A stretch of DNA of 64,000 nucleotides from contig NZ_CP115159.1 of assembly GCF_027594425.1 (NCBI RefSeq), positions 481,001 through 545,000 of the forward strand, given 5' to 3'. A model generated the notes under the pieces. That model ran no database searches, was not told the origin of the DNA, and worked only from the letters and a program-made list of their open reading frames with translations. Shown here piece by piece: positions 1 to 8,944 of the stretch (position 1 is the stretch's first letter; each line of letters begins with the position of its first letter). This DNA is from Zunongwangia sp. HGR-M22 (lineage in GTDB: Bacteria; Bacteroidota; Bacteroidia; Flavobacteriales; Flavobacteriaceae). A program made the position numbers and the translations under genes.

Positions 1-421
1 TAAGTTTAGGCTCTAATTCGTTAAAAAAGAGCTCTAATTTTTCTTCGCTACCTTTATAAATAAAATGAACCTGTCCCACCTTTATGGTATCGATCACTTC
101 GGTTTTGAATCCACCACGACTTCCCCAGAATTTGGCCGCTTTGCTGGCCGCTGCAATTACCGAGCTTTCTTCTATTGCCATTGGGATGGCAAAAAGTTCG
201 TTGTTAATCAAAAAGTTTGGTGCAATACCAAAGGGTAAATAATAATTAGAGATCGTATTTTCTGTAAACTCCTCGTGTAATTGTTGTAGTTTTTCGTCTT
301 TATTCCAGTACTGTTTTAAGACTTCAATAGCTTTTGAATCGTCATTCAGATAGGTTTCTGTTAACCATTTAATCTTTTCTTCCTTACTCAGCTTTGAAAA
401 GCCAGAAATTGGTTCCTTCAT
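1..421 (-). CDS. Hydroxymethylglutaryl-CoA reductase, N-terminal part (3' end outside window)
   Basis: Only the first 140 codons are present; the gene runs off the left edge. The reading on the minus strand begins at the ATG at 421 and gives a product starting MKEPISGFSKLSKEEK, followed by NYYLPFGIAPNFLIN and then PMAIEESSVIAAASKAAKFW. These are the N-terminal segments of bacterial-type (class II) HMG-CoA reductase; the glutamate in the EES segment is the conserved catalytic one. The enzyme interconverts HMG-CoA and mevalonate with NAD(P)H. Class II enzymes are often labelled degradative, but flavobacteria make isoprenoids through mevalonate, so a biosynthetic role is the better inference. 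It is divergent from the peptidase gene at 611. Confidence 0.88.
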   Translation of the reverse strand, partial: MKEPISGFSKLSKEEKIKWLTETYLNDDSKAIEVLKQYWNKDEKLQQLHEEFTENTISNYYLPFGIAPNFLINNELFAIPMAIEESSVIAAASKAAKFWGSRGGFKTEVIDTIKVGQVHFIYKGSEEKLELFFNELEPKL

Positions 422-444
422 GAAATTTAATAATAGTTCTTTCG

Positions 445-452
445 CAAAGATA
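445..452 (-). promoter_or_regulatory. Candidate -7 element for the HMG-CoA reductase gene
   Basis: On the minus strand this reads TATCTTTG, an exact match to the Bacteroidetes TAnnTTTG -7 consensus, 23 bases before the ATG. No good TTTG -33 element is seen at the usual 19-21 base distance, so this is a candidate only. The rest of the 422-610 intergenic stretch shows nothing I can support. Confidence 0.4.
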
Positions 453-610
453 CAATTGTTATTTGGTTGTCGATAATGCTTTCATTTTAGAAAGCTGTTT
501 GGTGATTTTGAAGTTTGCTTTAACAAATTGTTGTATTTAACACGAGTTGAAGCGGCTTTTTCAGCAAATTTTAGTAAACTTGGCCTGCAATAAAATTTTG
601 AAAAAATTTA

Positions 611-2782
611 ATGAGGTTCTCAAAAATCTTAGTTCTGCTTATGACGATGGCAGCATCTGTTGCGACTTCCCAGGAAAAGAAAATTACGCTCGAAGAAATA
701 TGGAGCGGGAAGTTTAGTCAGCAACATCTACAATCCCTACAATCTTTAAAAAATGGTGTCGAATATGTGGTGTTAAACCACGATCCAGATTCTGGAAATA
801 CTAGTATCGATGTCTACAGTTATAAAACTGGCGAAAAAACTCGAACTTTAGTTGATACCAAAAATTTGGAAGCTCTAAAGAGTTTCCAAGATTTTAGTTT
901 AAGTGATGATGAAACTAAAATTTTGCTTGCTACAGCGCCACAACCTATTTATCGTAGATCATCTAAGGCGATATTCTATATCTACGATGTAAATTCTAAA
1001 GATCTTACCAAGCTTAGCGATAAAAAAGTTCAGGAGCCTACTTTTTCTCCCGATAATTCTAAGCTAGCTTATGTTTTTGAAAATAACATCTATGTTTATG
1101 ATGTAGAAGAGAAAAAGGAAAAGCAAATTACAGAAGATGGCAAAATCAATAGTATAATCAACGGAATTACCGATTGGGTTTACGAAGAAGAACTTGGTTT
1201 TGTAAGAGCTTTTCAGTGGAATAAAAAGAGCGATAAAATTGCGTTTTTAAGGTTTAACGAAACTGAAGTGCCTGAATTTTCTATGGATATCTTCGGAAGT
1301 GATCTTTATCCAAGTGAACAAACCTTTAAATACCCGAAAGCAGGTGAAGCGAATTCTGAAGTTTCTTTGCAGATGTACGATGTAGCTTCAGAAGCAACTG
1401 AAGAAATAAAGCTAGGGGATTATAGCGATTTTTACATTCCACGCATAAAATGGACCAATAGAGATTACGTTTTGAGCGTTCAGGTTTTAAATAGGCATCA
1501 AGATCAATTAGATCTTATTTTTGTAAATGCTGAAGATAATTCCGCTAAAATTGTTCTTACTGAAAAAGACGATGCATATGTTGATGTCACCGATAATCTT
1601 ACTTTTTTAGATGATCATAGTTTTATCTGGACAAGCGAACGCGACGGTTATAATCATATTTATCTTTATGACGAAAATGGAGAGCTGAAGCGCCAAGTTA
1701 CTGAAGGAAACTGGGAAGTAACCAATTACTATGGTTACGATAAAAAAAGCAATCGAATATTCTATCAAAGTACAGAAAACGGAAGTGTAAATCGCGATGT
1801 TTATTCTATAAAAGCTAACGGAAAAAGTAAAAAGCGACTTACAGAAAAAACCGGAACCAATAATGCCGGTTTTAGTGCAGATTTTACCTATTTTATAAAT
1901 GCATTTACCAATACTGAAACGCCTATGGAGTATGCACTTCATAGAGCGAAAAATGGTAAGTTGGTAAGAAGAATCAAGGATAACGCCGAGCTACTAGAAG
2001 TAGAAAAACCCTATCATTTTTCGCCAAAAGAATTATCTACGATTCCTGTTGACGGAAACGAGTTAAATATGTGGACGATTAAACCTTCAGATTTTGATGC
2101 ATCTAAAAAGTATCCTTTATTGATGTTTCAATATTCTGGGCCGGGATCACAATCGGTTTCTAACACTTATTTTAATACTAATGATTACTGGTATCAGCTT
2201 TTAGCCGATCAAGGCTATATTATCGTTTGTTTAGATGGTAGAGGAACTGGTTTTAAGGGAGCAGATTTTAAGAAGGTAACACAAAACGAACTTGGAAAAT
2301 ACGAGTTAGAAGATCAAATCGACGCTGCGAAGCAATTAGGTCAATTAGATTATATTGATGCTAATCGAATCGGAATTTGGGGATGGAGTTTTGGTGGTTT
2401 TATGGCATCTAATGCAATACTGAAAGGGAATGATACTTTTGCCATGGCAATTGCCGTGGCGCCGGTAATCAGCTGGAGATTTTACGATACCATCTATACT
2501 GAACGTTTTATGACGACTCCGCAGGAAAATGCTTCCGGTTACGATGAAAACTCACCAATTAATCATGTAGATAAACTAAAAGGCGACTTTCTAATTGTTC
2601 ATGGTGGTGGCGATGATAACGTACATTTGCAAAACACGATGCGAATGGTAGAAGCGCTTATCCAGGCAAATAAACAATTCGATTGGGCAATTTACCCTGA
2701 TAAAAATCACGGGATATATGGTGGTAACACCAGATTGCACTTATATACTAAAATGACAAACTTTATTAAAGAACACCTTTAA
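611..2782 (+). CDS. Dipeptidyl peptidase IV (S9 family serine peptidase)
   Basis: The product of 723 residues has a signal peptide (about residues 1-20, ending near ATSQ), an eight-bladed propeller region (DPPIV_N, about 90-440) and a C-terminal alpha/beta hydrolase domain (about 500-723). The catalytic triad is visible: S593 in GWSFGGF, D668 in GGDDNVH and H700 in KNHGI. Length and order match bacterial DPP-IV, a periplasmic or surface enzyme that removes X-Pro (and X-Ala) dipeptides from peptide N-termini. Twenty bases downstream is a POT-family peptide transporter, so the two probably work together, the peptidase producing dipeptides and the transporter importing them. The ATG at 611 gives a sensible signal peptide. 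Confidence 0.93.
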   Translation: MRFSKILVLLMTMAASVATSQEKKITLEEIWSGKFSQQHLQSLQSLKNGVEYVVLNHDPDSGNTSIDVYSYKTGEKTRTLVDTKNLEALKSFQDFSLSDDETKILLATAPQPIYRRSSKAIFYIYDVNSKDLTKLSDKKVQEPTFSPDNSKLAYVFENNIYVYDVEEKKEKQITEDGKINSIINGITDWVYEEELGFVRAFQWNKKSDKIAFLRFNETEVPEFSMDIFGSDLYPSEQTFKYPKAGEANSEVSLQMYDVASEATEEIKLGDYSDFYIPRIKWTNRDYVLSVQVLNRHQDQLDLIFVNAEDNSAKIVLTEKDDAYVDVTDNLTFLDDHSFIWTSERDGYNHIYLYDENGELKRQVTEGNWEVTNYYGYDKKSNRIFYQSTENGSVNRDVYSIKANGKSKKRLTEKTGTNNAGFSADFTYFINAFTNTETPMEYALHRAKNGKLVRRIKDNAELLEVEKPYHFSPKELSTIPVDGNELNMWTIKPSDFDASKKYPLLMFQYSGPGSQSVSNTYFNTNDYWYQLLADQGYIIVCLDGRGTGFKGADFKKVTQNELGKYELEDQIDAAKQLGQLDYIDANRIGIWGWSFGGFMASNAILKGNDTFAMAIAVAPVISWRFYDTIYTERFMTTPQENASGYDENSPINHVDKLKGDFLIVHGGGDDNVHLQNTMRMVEALIQANKQFDWAIYPDKNHGIYGGNTRLHLYTKMTNFIKEHL

Positions 2783-2802
2783 TTTAAACACCACTAATAA
2801 TT

Positions 2803-4182
2803 ATGGCAAACAGATCAGACCTAGAAAGGAAAGAAATTTTTGGACATCCCGTAGGCTTATATATATTATTTTTTACTGAGATGTGGGAGCGATTCTCTTA
2901 TTACGGAATGAGAGCGTTGCTTACTTTATTTCTTGTGGCTTCCGTAACATCTGATAATCCTGGTTGGGGTTGGAGTAACGATGAAGCAATAAATCTTTAC
3001 AAGTGGTACACTACACTGGTTTATATAGCTTCTATCCCTGGAGGTATAATTGCAGATAGATTTTTAGGACAGAAGAAAACAGTGATGATTGGTGGTATAC
3101 TTTTGTGTGTAGGGCATTTGGTGCTAGCTTACGAAAGTATAGAAGCGTTTTATATTGGTTTGGCATTTATTATAGCAGGAGTAGGTGGTCTTAAACCTAA
3201 TATTTCTACAATGGTAGGTGGTTTATATCCAAAATCCGAAAATGATAGACGAGATCAAGGATTTTATATTTTTTATATAGGAATTAATCTTGGTGCTTTT
3301 TTAGCCGGAATTATTATTGGTCAAGTGGGAGAGAAAATTAATTGGCATTATGGATTTGGATTAGCCGGGATAGGAATGTTGATAGGTCAATTGGTGTATA
3401 TATTTGGCCAACGATATTTAAAGGGTGTAGGCGAATTTTCAGGGAAATCTGAAAACGAAGAAGAAAGAGAGGCCATGAAAAGACCTTTAACTAGAGTTGA
3501 GAAAGACAGAATGATAGTTATGGGAATCTCTTTTTTAATAATCATTGTTTTTTGGGGCGCATTCGAGCAAGCCGGTGGTTTGATGAATATCTATGCCCAA
3601 CAAAATACCGATCGTGTAATTTTTGGATGGGAAGTTCCCGCTTCTTATTTCCAATCGGTTAATGCTTTCTTCATATTTACGCTGGCTTTAGCTGTTGCTG
3701 GTTTTTGGACATGGTGGAAGAGAAGAGGGAAAGAATCCAGTTCACTTTTTAAAATGGCTGTAGGAGTTATTGTAATGGGATTTGGATTTACTTTTATGTC
3801 TTTTGCTTCATTGCAATACGAAGAATTTGGTAAATCTGCGATGTACTGGTTAGTTTTAGCGTATCTTTTTCATACTTTGGGAGAGCTATGTGCCTCTCCA
3901 GTCGCACTTTCTTTTATAACAAAATTAGCTCCTGTAAAATATGCTTCATTTATGATGGGAGCTTATTTCGCGGCCACCGGATTGGGGAATTTTGTAGCAG
4001 GTACAGTTGGAGAACAAATTAAAAATGCTTCTGAATTTCAGATTTTTACTGGTATTTTTATATTCTGTTTAATTTTTGGATTATTAATTATACTGCTATT
4101 AAAACCTTTAAAACGTCTAACCCATGGTGCAGAAGATAGCCAAATGGAAGATGGTATACCAAAGGAAACAGCTATCGAATAG
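2803..4182 (+). CDS. POT-family proton-dependent di/tripeptide transporter
   Basis: The 459-residue protein is very hydrophobic, with about 12-14 membrane segments. Near the N-terminus it carries the family signature ExxER (E26, E29, R30 in FTEMWERFSYYG), which in POT/PTR2 transporters couples proton movement to peptide uptake. It also has the conserved segment GLKPNIS (about residues 127-133), which lies in the PTR2 signature region. The gene follows dipeptidyl peptidase IV by 20 bases and ends in a hairpin terminator, so the two probably form a bicistronic peptide-use operon. Substrate specificity cannot be read from the sequence. Confidence 0.93.
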   Translation: MANRSDLERKEIFGHPVGLYILFFTEMWERFSYYGMRALLTLFLVASVTSDNPGWGWSNDEAINLYKWYTTLVYIASIPGGIIADRFLGQKKTVMIGGILLCVGHLVLAYESIEAFYIGLAFIIAGVGGLKPNISTMVGGLYPKSENDRRDQGFYIFYIGINLGAFLAGIIIGQVGEKINWHYGFGLAGIGMLIGQLVYIFGQRYLKGVGEFSGKSENEEEREAMKRPLTRVEKDRMIVMGISFLIIIVFWGAFEQAGGLMNIYAQQNTDRVIFGWEVPASYFQSVNAFFIFTLALAVAGFWTWWKRRGKESSSLFKMAVGVIVMGFGFTFMSFASLQYEEFGKSAMYWLVLAYLFHTLGELCASPVALSFITKLAPVKYASFMMGAYFAATGLGNFVAGTVGEQIKNASEFQIFTGIFIFCLIFGLLIILLLKPLKRLTHGAEDSQMEDGIPKETAIE

Positions 4183-4203
4183 GTTTTGATTAAAAAATTA
4201 GAG

Positions 4204-4231
4204 AAAACGTTCTGTAAAAGGAACGTTTTTT
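4204..4231 (+). terminator. Rho-independent terminator after the peptide transporter gene
   Basis: AAAACGTTC and GAACGTTTT form a 9-bp stem around an 8-base loop, followed by a run of T. It lies 21 bases after the stop codon of the transporter gene. Confidence 0.8.
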
Positions 4232-4256
4232 GTTATTATAAAAGAAATTTTTGAAG

Positions 4257-4811
4257 ATGAAAAAACTATTTTTTATAGCCTTCATGATTCTTGGAGTCAC
4301 TGCACACGCCCAGCAGGAGAATATCGAGATCAACTGGATGACGATGAACGAAGCTCTGGCGGCTCAAAAAGAAGCGCCTAAAAATATCATTATGGATGCG
4401 TATACTGTTTGGTGTGGGCCGTGTAAAATGTTAGATAAAAACACTTTTGGGCATCCCCAGGTAGCGCAGTTTATAAACGAAAACTATTATCCGGTAAAAT
4501 TTAATGCTGAAGGAGAACAGGAAATCAACTACAAAGACAAAGTTTTTAGTAATCCCCAATACGATCCAGAATTAAAAGCGAGAAGGAATAGTCCGCATGA
4601 GTTTGCGAGAGCTTTAAATATTTCAGCCTATCCAAGTATCGTTTTCTTTGATGAGCAAGGTGAATTAATAGCACCTTTAAAAGGTTACAGATCGCCAGAG
4701 CAAATAGAAATTTTCCTTAAAATCTTCGCAAAGGATGAGTACAAGAATTTAACTTCAGAAAAAGCCTGGAAAGAATACAATGAAAACTTCAAACCTACGT
4801 TTACAAAGTAA
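4257..4811 (+). CDS. Exported thioredoxin-like protein
   Basis: The 184-residue protein has a signal peptide (MKKLFFIAFMILGVTAHAQ) and a thioredoxin fold with the redox motif CGPC at residues 53-56 in the context AYTVWCGPCKMLD. A cis-proline candidate lies in SAYPSIVFFD. It is expected to act in the periplasm as a disulfide reductase or exchange protein. The segment between the CGPC helix and the cis-Pro loop is longer than in plain thioredoxin, as in DUF255/thioredoxin_7-type proteins. A TTG two codons upstream could also be a start; the ATG at 4257 gives the cleaner signal peptide. A terminator separates it from the preceding gene, so it is probably transcribed alone. Its partner protein is unknown. 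Confidence 0.85.
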   Translation: MKKLFFIAFMILGVTAHAQQENIEINWMTMNEALAAQKEAPKNIIMDAYTVWCGPCKMLDKNTFGHPQVAQFINENYYPVKFNAEGEQEINYKDKVFSNPQYDPELKARRNSPHEFARALNISAYPSIVFFDEQGELIAPLKGYRSPEQIEIFLKIFAKDEYKNLTSEKAWKEYNENFKPTFTK

Positions 4812-4843
4812 GTGTTAGTTGTATCATAAACAATAGTTTGTGG

Positions 4844-6850
4844 TTAGTAGTTAAAAGCTCCCTTTTTGCCAGTTTGGTAGAAAGGGATTTTTTTGTTGGC
4901 ACAGGTTGCTTTCCAAAGCTGAATAAAACTCGGGTAATTGCTGGCATCTGCGACAATCATAGTTGGTTCTAAAACTTGAATAACTCGGTTTAAATTTACT
5001 TTTGGTGAATTTGATAGTACCAGGATATCAGGATTAAATTCAGGGAAATTATAAAGCGTGGTGCTATCGATTAGCAGTATTCGTTTTTCTTTCAGAAGAT
5101 AAAAATTCTGTAATTTATGAAATTCAATATTCGAGATTCTTTCTTCTAGTTTGAAGTTCTCAAAATATCGCCAATTCGTATCTTTTGCCTTATTTCCGTA
5201 GAGAGTCAATTTCTCCGATTTCTTTTCAGCAATTAAAGTGCTGCCCGATTTATTCAGGATAAAAATTTCTTCGGAAGAATGCTCATATTCTTCAAAAAGT
5301 ATACTTATTTGAAATAGTATGATTCCGCAGAAAACATAAAAAACGTATTTTCTCTTTTTAAGCTGAAGTAAAAAATAGGAGCTTAAAATAATTCCGAATA
5401 AAAAAATTACAGCAGGAACGCTAAGATGAATTTCTCTAAATATAAAAGCGTCCTGGCTGGCAATCCATGCGATGTATTGGTTTAGTTTTTCAATTAGAAA
5501 AGAATATAGGTCGATTAGAGTTTTAGGGAGTATGCCAAAAACACTCAATATTAAAACGAATATTCCTGAAATTAATAAAACTCCCAAGCCGGGAAGGATA
5601 ACGATATTGGTGAGTAAAAATAGTCCTGGGAATTGATGAAAATAGAAAAGACTTAAAGGCAAAACGCCAATTTGGGCACAAATGCTCACCGTTATTGTTT
5701 GATATAGTAATCTGATGATCTTGTTATTTGGATACCAGAGTTTGTTGAATTTTGGTTGAAATAGAGCTATGCTAAAAACCGCAGCAAAACTCAATTGAAA
5801 ACCTAGCTGAAACACATAAAATGGATTAATAAGAATTAGAACAAAAAATGCCGAAAAAATCGTATTTAGTAAGTTTACCTTCCTGTTAATTTGTAATCCA
5901 AAAGCAATAAGGCTAAACATTAAAGAAGCTCGAACCACCGAAGCTGAAAATCCCGTTAGTAAAGCAAAAGCCCAAATACCTGCTAAAGTGATTAGAAATT
6001 TTATCCATTTTAATTGCTGAAGCGGTTTTAGAATAAAATTGAGTAGCAACAATACAATCCCAACGTGTAATCCTGAAACGGCCAGAATATGAATCGCACC
6101 TGCTGAGGCATATTCGCTATAAATCTTATCTGAAATTGAAGTACGGTCTCCTAAAATTAAAGCTTTTATTACTGCCAGCTCCTCTTTTTTAAACCCCGCG
6201 GAGGTTAGGCTTTTTAATAAACTAGTTCTGGGGTTTGCCATAAAAGAAGTTTCGCGGTTTTTAATGTATATTATTTGATCTTCGGAAAGTTGAATTTGGT
6301 TAAATATTCCCTGAAATTTCATGTATTCTGAATAATCAAATTGATGCGGATTTAAAGGAGATCTTATGGGTTGAACTAAAGCGGGAATTATTAGTTTTTG
6401 CCCGACTTCAATTTTGGATTGTAATGGAAGAGCAATTAGCATTTCACCTTTTACAGCAGTCTTTACATCGTTTTTAGTGGAGATGATATGATCAACTTCA
6501 GCAATAAATCTTTTTTGAAAGTTCGTTTTTAGTTCTTCTTTCAGTTTTATGCTTAACAAATCATTCTCAGAAGTAATAAAATGCGAAAAATAATTATGCT
6601 GATTTTCGGGGAATTTTAGTTGATACGAAATGCTTCCGAAGAGAAATAATAAAACGTAACAGGAAATGCCAAAATAACTTTCCTGATAAAGTTGTCTTGT
6701 AGATCTAAAAAATGAAAACAGGAAAAAGAGAATTGTAATTCCTGCTGAAATAAGGAAATACGAGAGTTCTATTTTGGTGTAACACGCAGTCAAAATTCCG
6801 CATAAAACCGCAATCGAGAACTTAAGAATCTTGATGTTTGTATAACCCAT
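4844..6850 (-). CDS. ComEC/Rec2-family membrane protein
   Basis: The protein of 668 residues has an N-terminal membrane and DUF4131-like region (about 1-200), then the ComEC/Rec2 competence domain with many membrane segments (about 220-500). The diagnostic motif HILAVSGLHVGI lies near residue 255. In the family the protein forms the inner-membrane channel for single-stranded DNA during natural transformation. The C-terminal part (about 520-668) aligns by position with the metallo-beta-lactamase-like nuclease domain of longer ComEC proteins, but no HxHxDH metal motif is present. It is the last gene of the surE-lpxB operon. Natural competence is an inference only, because no other com gene is in the window. 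Confidence 0.85.
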   Translation of the reverse strand: MGYTNIKILKFSIAVLCGILTACYTKIELSYFLISAGITILFFLFSFFRSTRQLYQESYFGISCYVLLFLFGSISYQLKFPENQHNYFSHFITSENDLLSIKLKEELKTNFQKRFIAEVDHIISTKNDVKTAVKGEMLIALPLQSKIEVGQKLIIPALVQPIRSPLNPHQFDYSEYMKFQGIFNQIQLSEDQIIYIKNRETSFMANPRTSLLKSLTSAGFKKEELAVIKALILGDRTSISDKIYSEYASAGAIHILAVSGLHVGIVLLLLNFILKPLQQLKWIKFLITLAGIWAFALLTGFSASVVRASLMFSLIAFGLQINRKVNLLNTIFSAFFVLILINPFYVFQLGFQLSFAAVFSIALFQPKFNKLWYPNNKIIRLLYQTITVSICAQIGVLPLSLFYFHQFPGLFLLTNIVILPGLGVLLISGIFVLILSVFGILPKTLIDLYSFLIEKLNQYIAWIASQDAFIFREIHLSVPAVIFLFGIILSSYFLLQLKKRKYVFYVFCGIILFQISILFEEYEHSSEEIFILNKSGSTLIAEKKSEKLTLYGNKAKDTNWRYFENFKLEERISNIEFHKLQNFYLLKEKRILLIDSTTLYNFPEFNPDILVLSNSPKVNLNRVIQVLEPTMIVADASNYPSFIQLWKATCANKKIPFYQTGKKGAFNY

Positions 6851-6920
6851 CTTTCTGATAATTAGAAAGTAGGGTCAGTTTAAAAATAATAAAATTTCTA
6901 AATTTGACGAAATTTGTTTA

Positions 6921-7493
6921 CTAGATCACTCGCCGTGCCATTACAAACGTATTGTTCCAGTAATTTTCTGAAAGTCGGCTTATCACAACCCCCAAGGAAG
7001 TTGTGGAATGGATAAAAAGTATGTCTCCTTGCGAGATATCGACGACCATCCCAACATGATTTATCACCTTTTTATTTTTGTTGGTTTCGAAAAATAAGAG
7101 ATCGCCAACCGTAACATCTTTTAAATACAAACGCTCGCCCTGAAGTGACATGGCGCGAGACGTTCTTGGTAATTGAATGTCGTTTTCCTGAAAAGAAACA
7201 TATAAAAGGCCAGAGCAATCCATGCCTCGTTTTGTTGTCCCGCCGTATTTGTATTTGGTACCTTCAAAACCAATCGCATAATTTACAATATCATAAACAC
7301 GCTCGTCTTTTGGTTTGATGGTGTTGTTGTGTTTGGTAACTTCAGGATTATAATGTCTGGTTTTTTTAGTTCTAACTTCCTTTTTAGTAGTGACTACCTT
7401 GGGTTTAGAACTTCCGCAAGAGGTTAAGAAAATGGCGGTACATAGCATTAAGCTAAATTTTAGAAGCGGCTTCATCATCATTCTTCTTTTCAT
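6921..7493 (-). CDS. NlpC/P60-family peptidoglycan hydrolase lipoprotein
   Basis: The 190-residue protein starts with a lipoprotein signal peptide whose lipobox ends at C26 (IFLTSCGSS). A basic linker (about 30-65) precedes an NlpC/P60 domain. The catalytic triad is visible: C93 in RGMDCSGLLY, H146 in INHVGMV and H162 in FIHSTT. These enzymes are cysteine peptidases that cut the peptide stems of peptidoglycan, typically gamma-D-Glu to diaminopimelate bonds. It is probably anchored to the outer membrane facing the periplasm. The gene lies 25 bases after lpxB and 70 bases before the ComEC-like gene in the same operon. Two later in-frame ATG codons could also serve as start. Confidence 0.9.
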   Translation of the reverse strand: MKRRMMMKPLLKFSLMLCTAIFLTSCGSSKPKVVTTKKEVRTKKTRHYNPEVTKHNNTIKPKDERVYDIVNYAIGFEGTKYKYGGTTKRGMDCSGLLYVSFQENDIQLPRTSRAMSLQGERLYLKDVTVGDLLFFETNKNKKVINHVGMVVDISQGDILFIHSTTSLGVVISRLSENYWNNTFVMARRVI

Positions 7494-7518
7494 ATTTGGG
7501 GCTTAATAAATTTCTAAA

Positions 7519-8631
7519 CTACTTTAAAGTATTATAAATTAGACTGGCAGTCTCCAGACTGGCGCCGGTTCCTCCTAATTTTTGCTCTAATTGATCGTAA
7601 TCTTTTAAAAGTCTCGCTCTGTTTTTTTCTTCTAAAATCTTTTTTAATTCTTTTTTTAGGGAATCTGAGTTGAATTCTCCCTGTATCAATTCTTTAACGA
7701 CCTCACGATCCATAATAAGGTTGACCAGCGAGATATAATCTAAATTAATAATTCTTTTGGCAATGTGATAAGAAATATAGCTTCCTTTATAGCAAACTAC
7801 TTCTGGAACTTTAAAAAGAGCGGTTTCTAAAGTTGCAGTTCCAGAGGTGACCAAAGCAGCATGAGCACAACTTAAAATATCATAAGTTTTGTTCATTACT
7901 AAATTGATATTGGTCTTTTTTAAGTAAGGCTGATAGAATTCTGGATACTGACTTGGAGCACCGGCAATTACAAACTGGTATTCTTTAAAATCTTGAGTAA
8001 TACTTAGCATTACTTCTAGCATTTTAGAAATTTCCTGTTTTCTACTTCCGGGAAGTAAAGCAATAATTGGACGTTTATCCAGATTGTTTTCTTTCTTGAA
8101 AATTTCTACATCGGTATTTTTCCTATTATCAATTGCATCGATAAGGGGATGTCCCACAAAATTGACCGGGAAATCATGTTTGTTTTCGTAGAATTCTTTT
8201 TCGAAAGGTAAGATCACATACATGTGATCGATATCCCTTTTAATCGCTTTAATTCGGTTTTCTTTCCAGGCCCAAATTTGTGGAGAAATATAAAAGTGAT
8301 TGGCGTAGCCTTGCTCTTTAGACCATTTAGCTATCCTTAAATTAAAACCCGGATAATCTATAAAGATCAAAGCATCCGGTTTATAGGCAGTAATATCTTT
8401 TTTGCAAATTGAAATATTATTCATGATGGTGCGAAGGTTCATCACAACTTCAGCAAATCCCATAAATGCAAGATCACGGTAATGTTTTACCATAGTGCCG
8501 CCCTGTGCCTGCATAAGATCGCCTCCCCAAAATCGAAATTCGGCATTTGGATCTACTATTTTAAGAGACTTCATAAGATTAGAAGCGTGTAGATCTCCCG
8601 AAGCTTCTCCTGCTATGATATAATATTTCAT
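7519..8631 (-). CDS. lpxB: Lipid-A-disaccharide synthase
   Basis: The 370-residue product begins MKYYIIAGEASGDLHASNLM, with the GEASGD motif typical of LpxB. It continues with FIDYPGFNLRIAK, YISPQIWAWK and LLPGSRKQEI, all hallmark segments of this GT-B glycosyltransferase. LpxB joins UDP-2,3-diacylglucosamine and lipid X to form the lipid A disaccharide at the inner face of the inner membrane. Length is normal. It lies 25 bases from both the upstream small membrane protein gene and the downstream NlpC/P60 gene, so it belongs to the surE operon. The surE-lpxB neighbourhood is common in flavobacteria. Confidence 0.96.
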   Translation of the reverse strand: MKYYIIAGEASGDLHASNLMKSLKIVDPNAEFRFWGGDLMQAQGGTMVKHYRDLAFMGFAEVVMNLRTIMNNISICKKDITAYKPDALIFIDYPGFNLRIAKWSKEQGYANHFYISPQIWAWKENRIKAIKRDIDHMYVILPFEKEFYENKHDFPVNFVGHPLIDAIDNRKNTDVEIFKKENNLDKRPIIALLPGSRKQEISKMLEVMLSITQDFKEYQFVIAGAPSQYPEFYQPYLKKTNINLVMNKTYDILSCAHAALVTSGTATLETALFKVPEVVCYKGSYISYHIAKRIINLDYISLVNLIMDREVVKELIQGEFNSDSLKKELKKILEEKNRARLLKDYDQLEQKLGGTGASLETASLIYNTLK

Positions 8632-8656
8632 GCTTTTTAATTTTGAATCTGAATAA

Positions 8657-8944
8657 TTAGAAATTTCGAATTTTAACGACAGCTATCGCAATAGCGACTA
8701 CAAGACAGGCAAATAAAATTCCGCGGGCATGGTACAGTTGTTTTTTTCGCATAAATACAAAAAAAGGTAGGAAGTTGAGAATCGCACCAATAGCTACTAA
8801 CTTCCCAAAGTAATCATTAGCAATAGAATCGCGAAGGCTGGCTTCAAAACTATAGTCAGAGAAAAATGTGGTAAACAAAAATACACCGGCAATAGTTGTA
8901 GAAATGCCTATTAAAAAACCAATAATTACATTGCTTTTATCCAT
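8657..8944 (-). CDS. Small conserved membrane protein of the surE-lpxB operon, function unknown
   Basis: This 95-residue protein has a hydrophobic N-terminus (about residues 8-28), a second hydrophobic segment at about 48-65 and a third at about 74-92, so it is probably an inner-membrane protein with three helices. I recognise no catalytic motif. Its ATG overlaps the last 8 bases of surE, which points to translational coupling, and lpxB follows after 25 bases. The position between surE and lpxB suggests a conserved flavobacterial operon member, but no function can be read from it. Confidence 0.75.
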   Translation of the reverse strand: MDKSNVIIGFLIGISTTIAGVFLFTTFFSDYSFEASLRDSIANDYFGKLVAIGAILNFLPFFVFMRKKQLYHARGILFACLVVAIAIAVVKIRNF

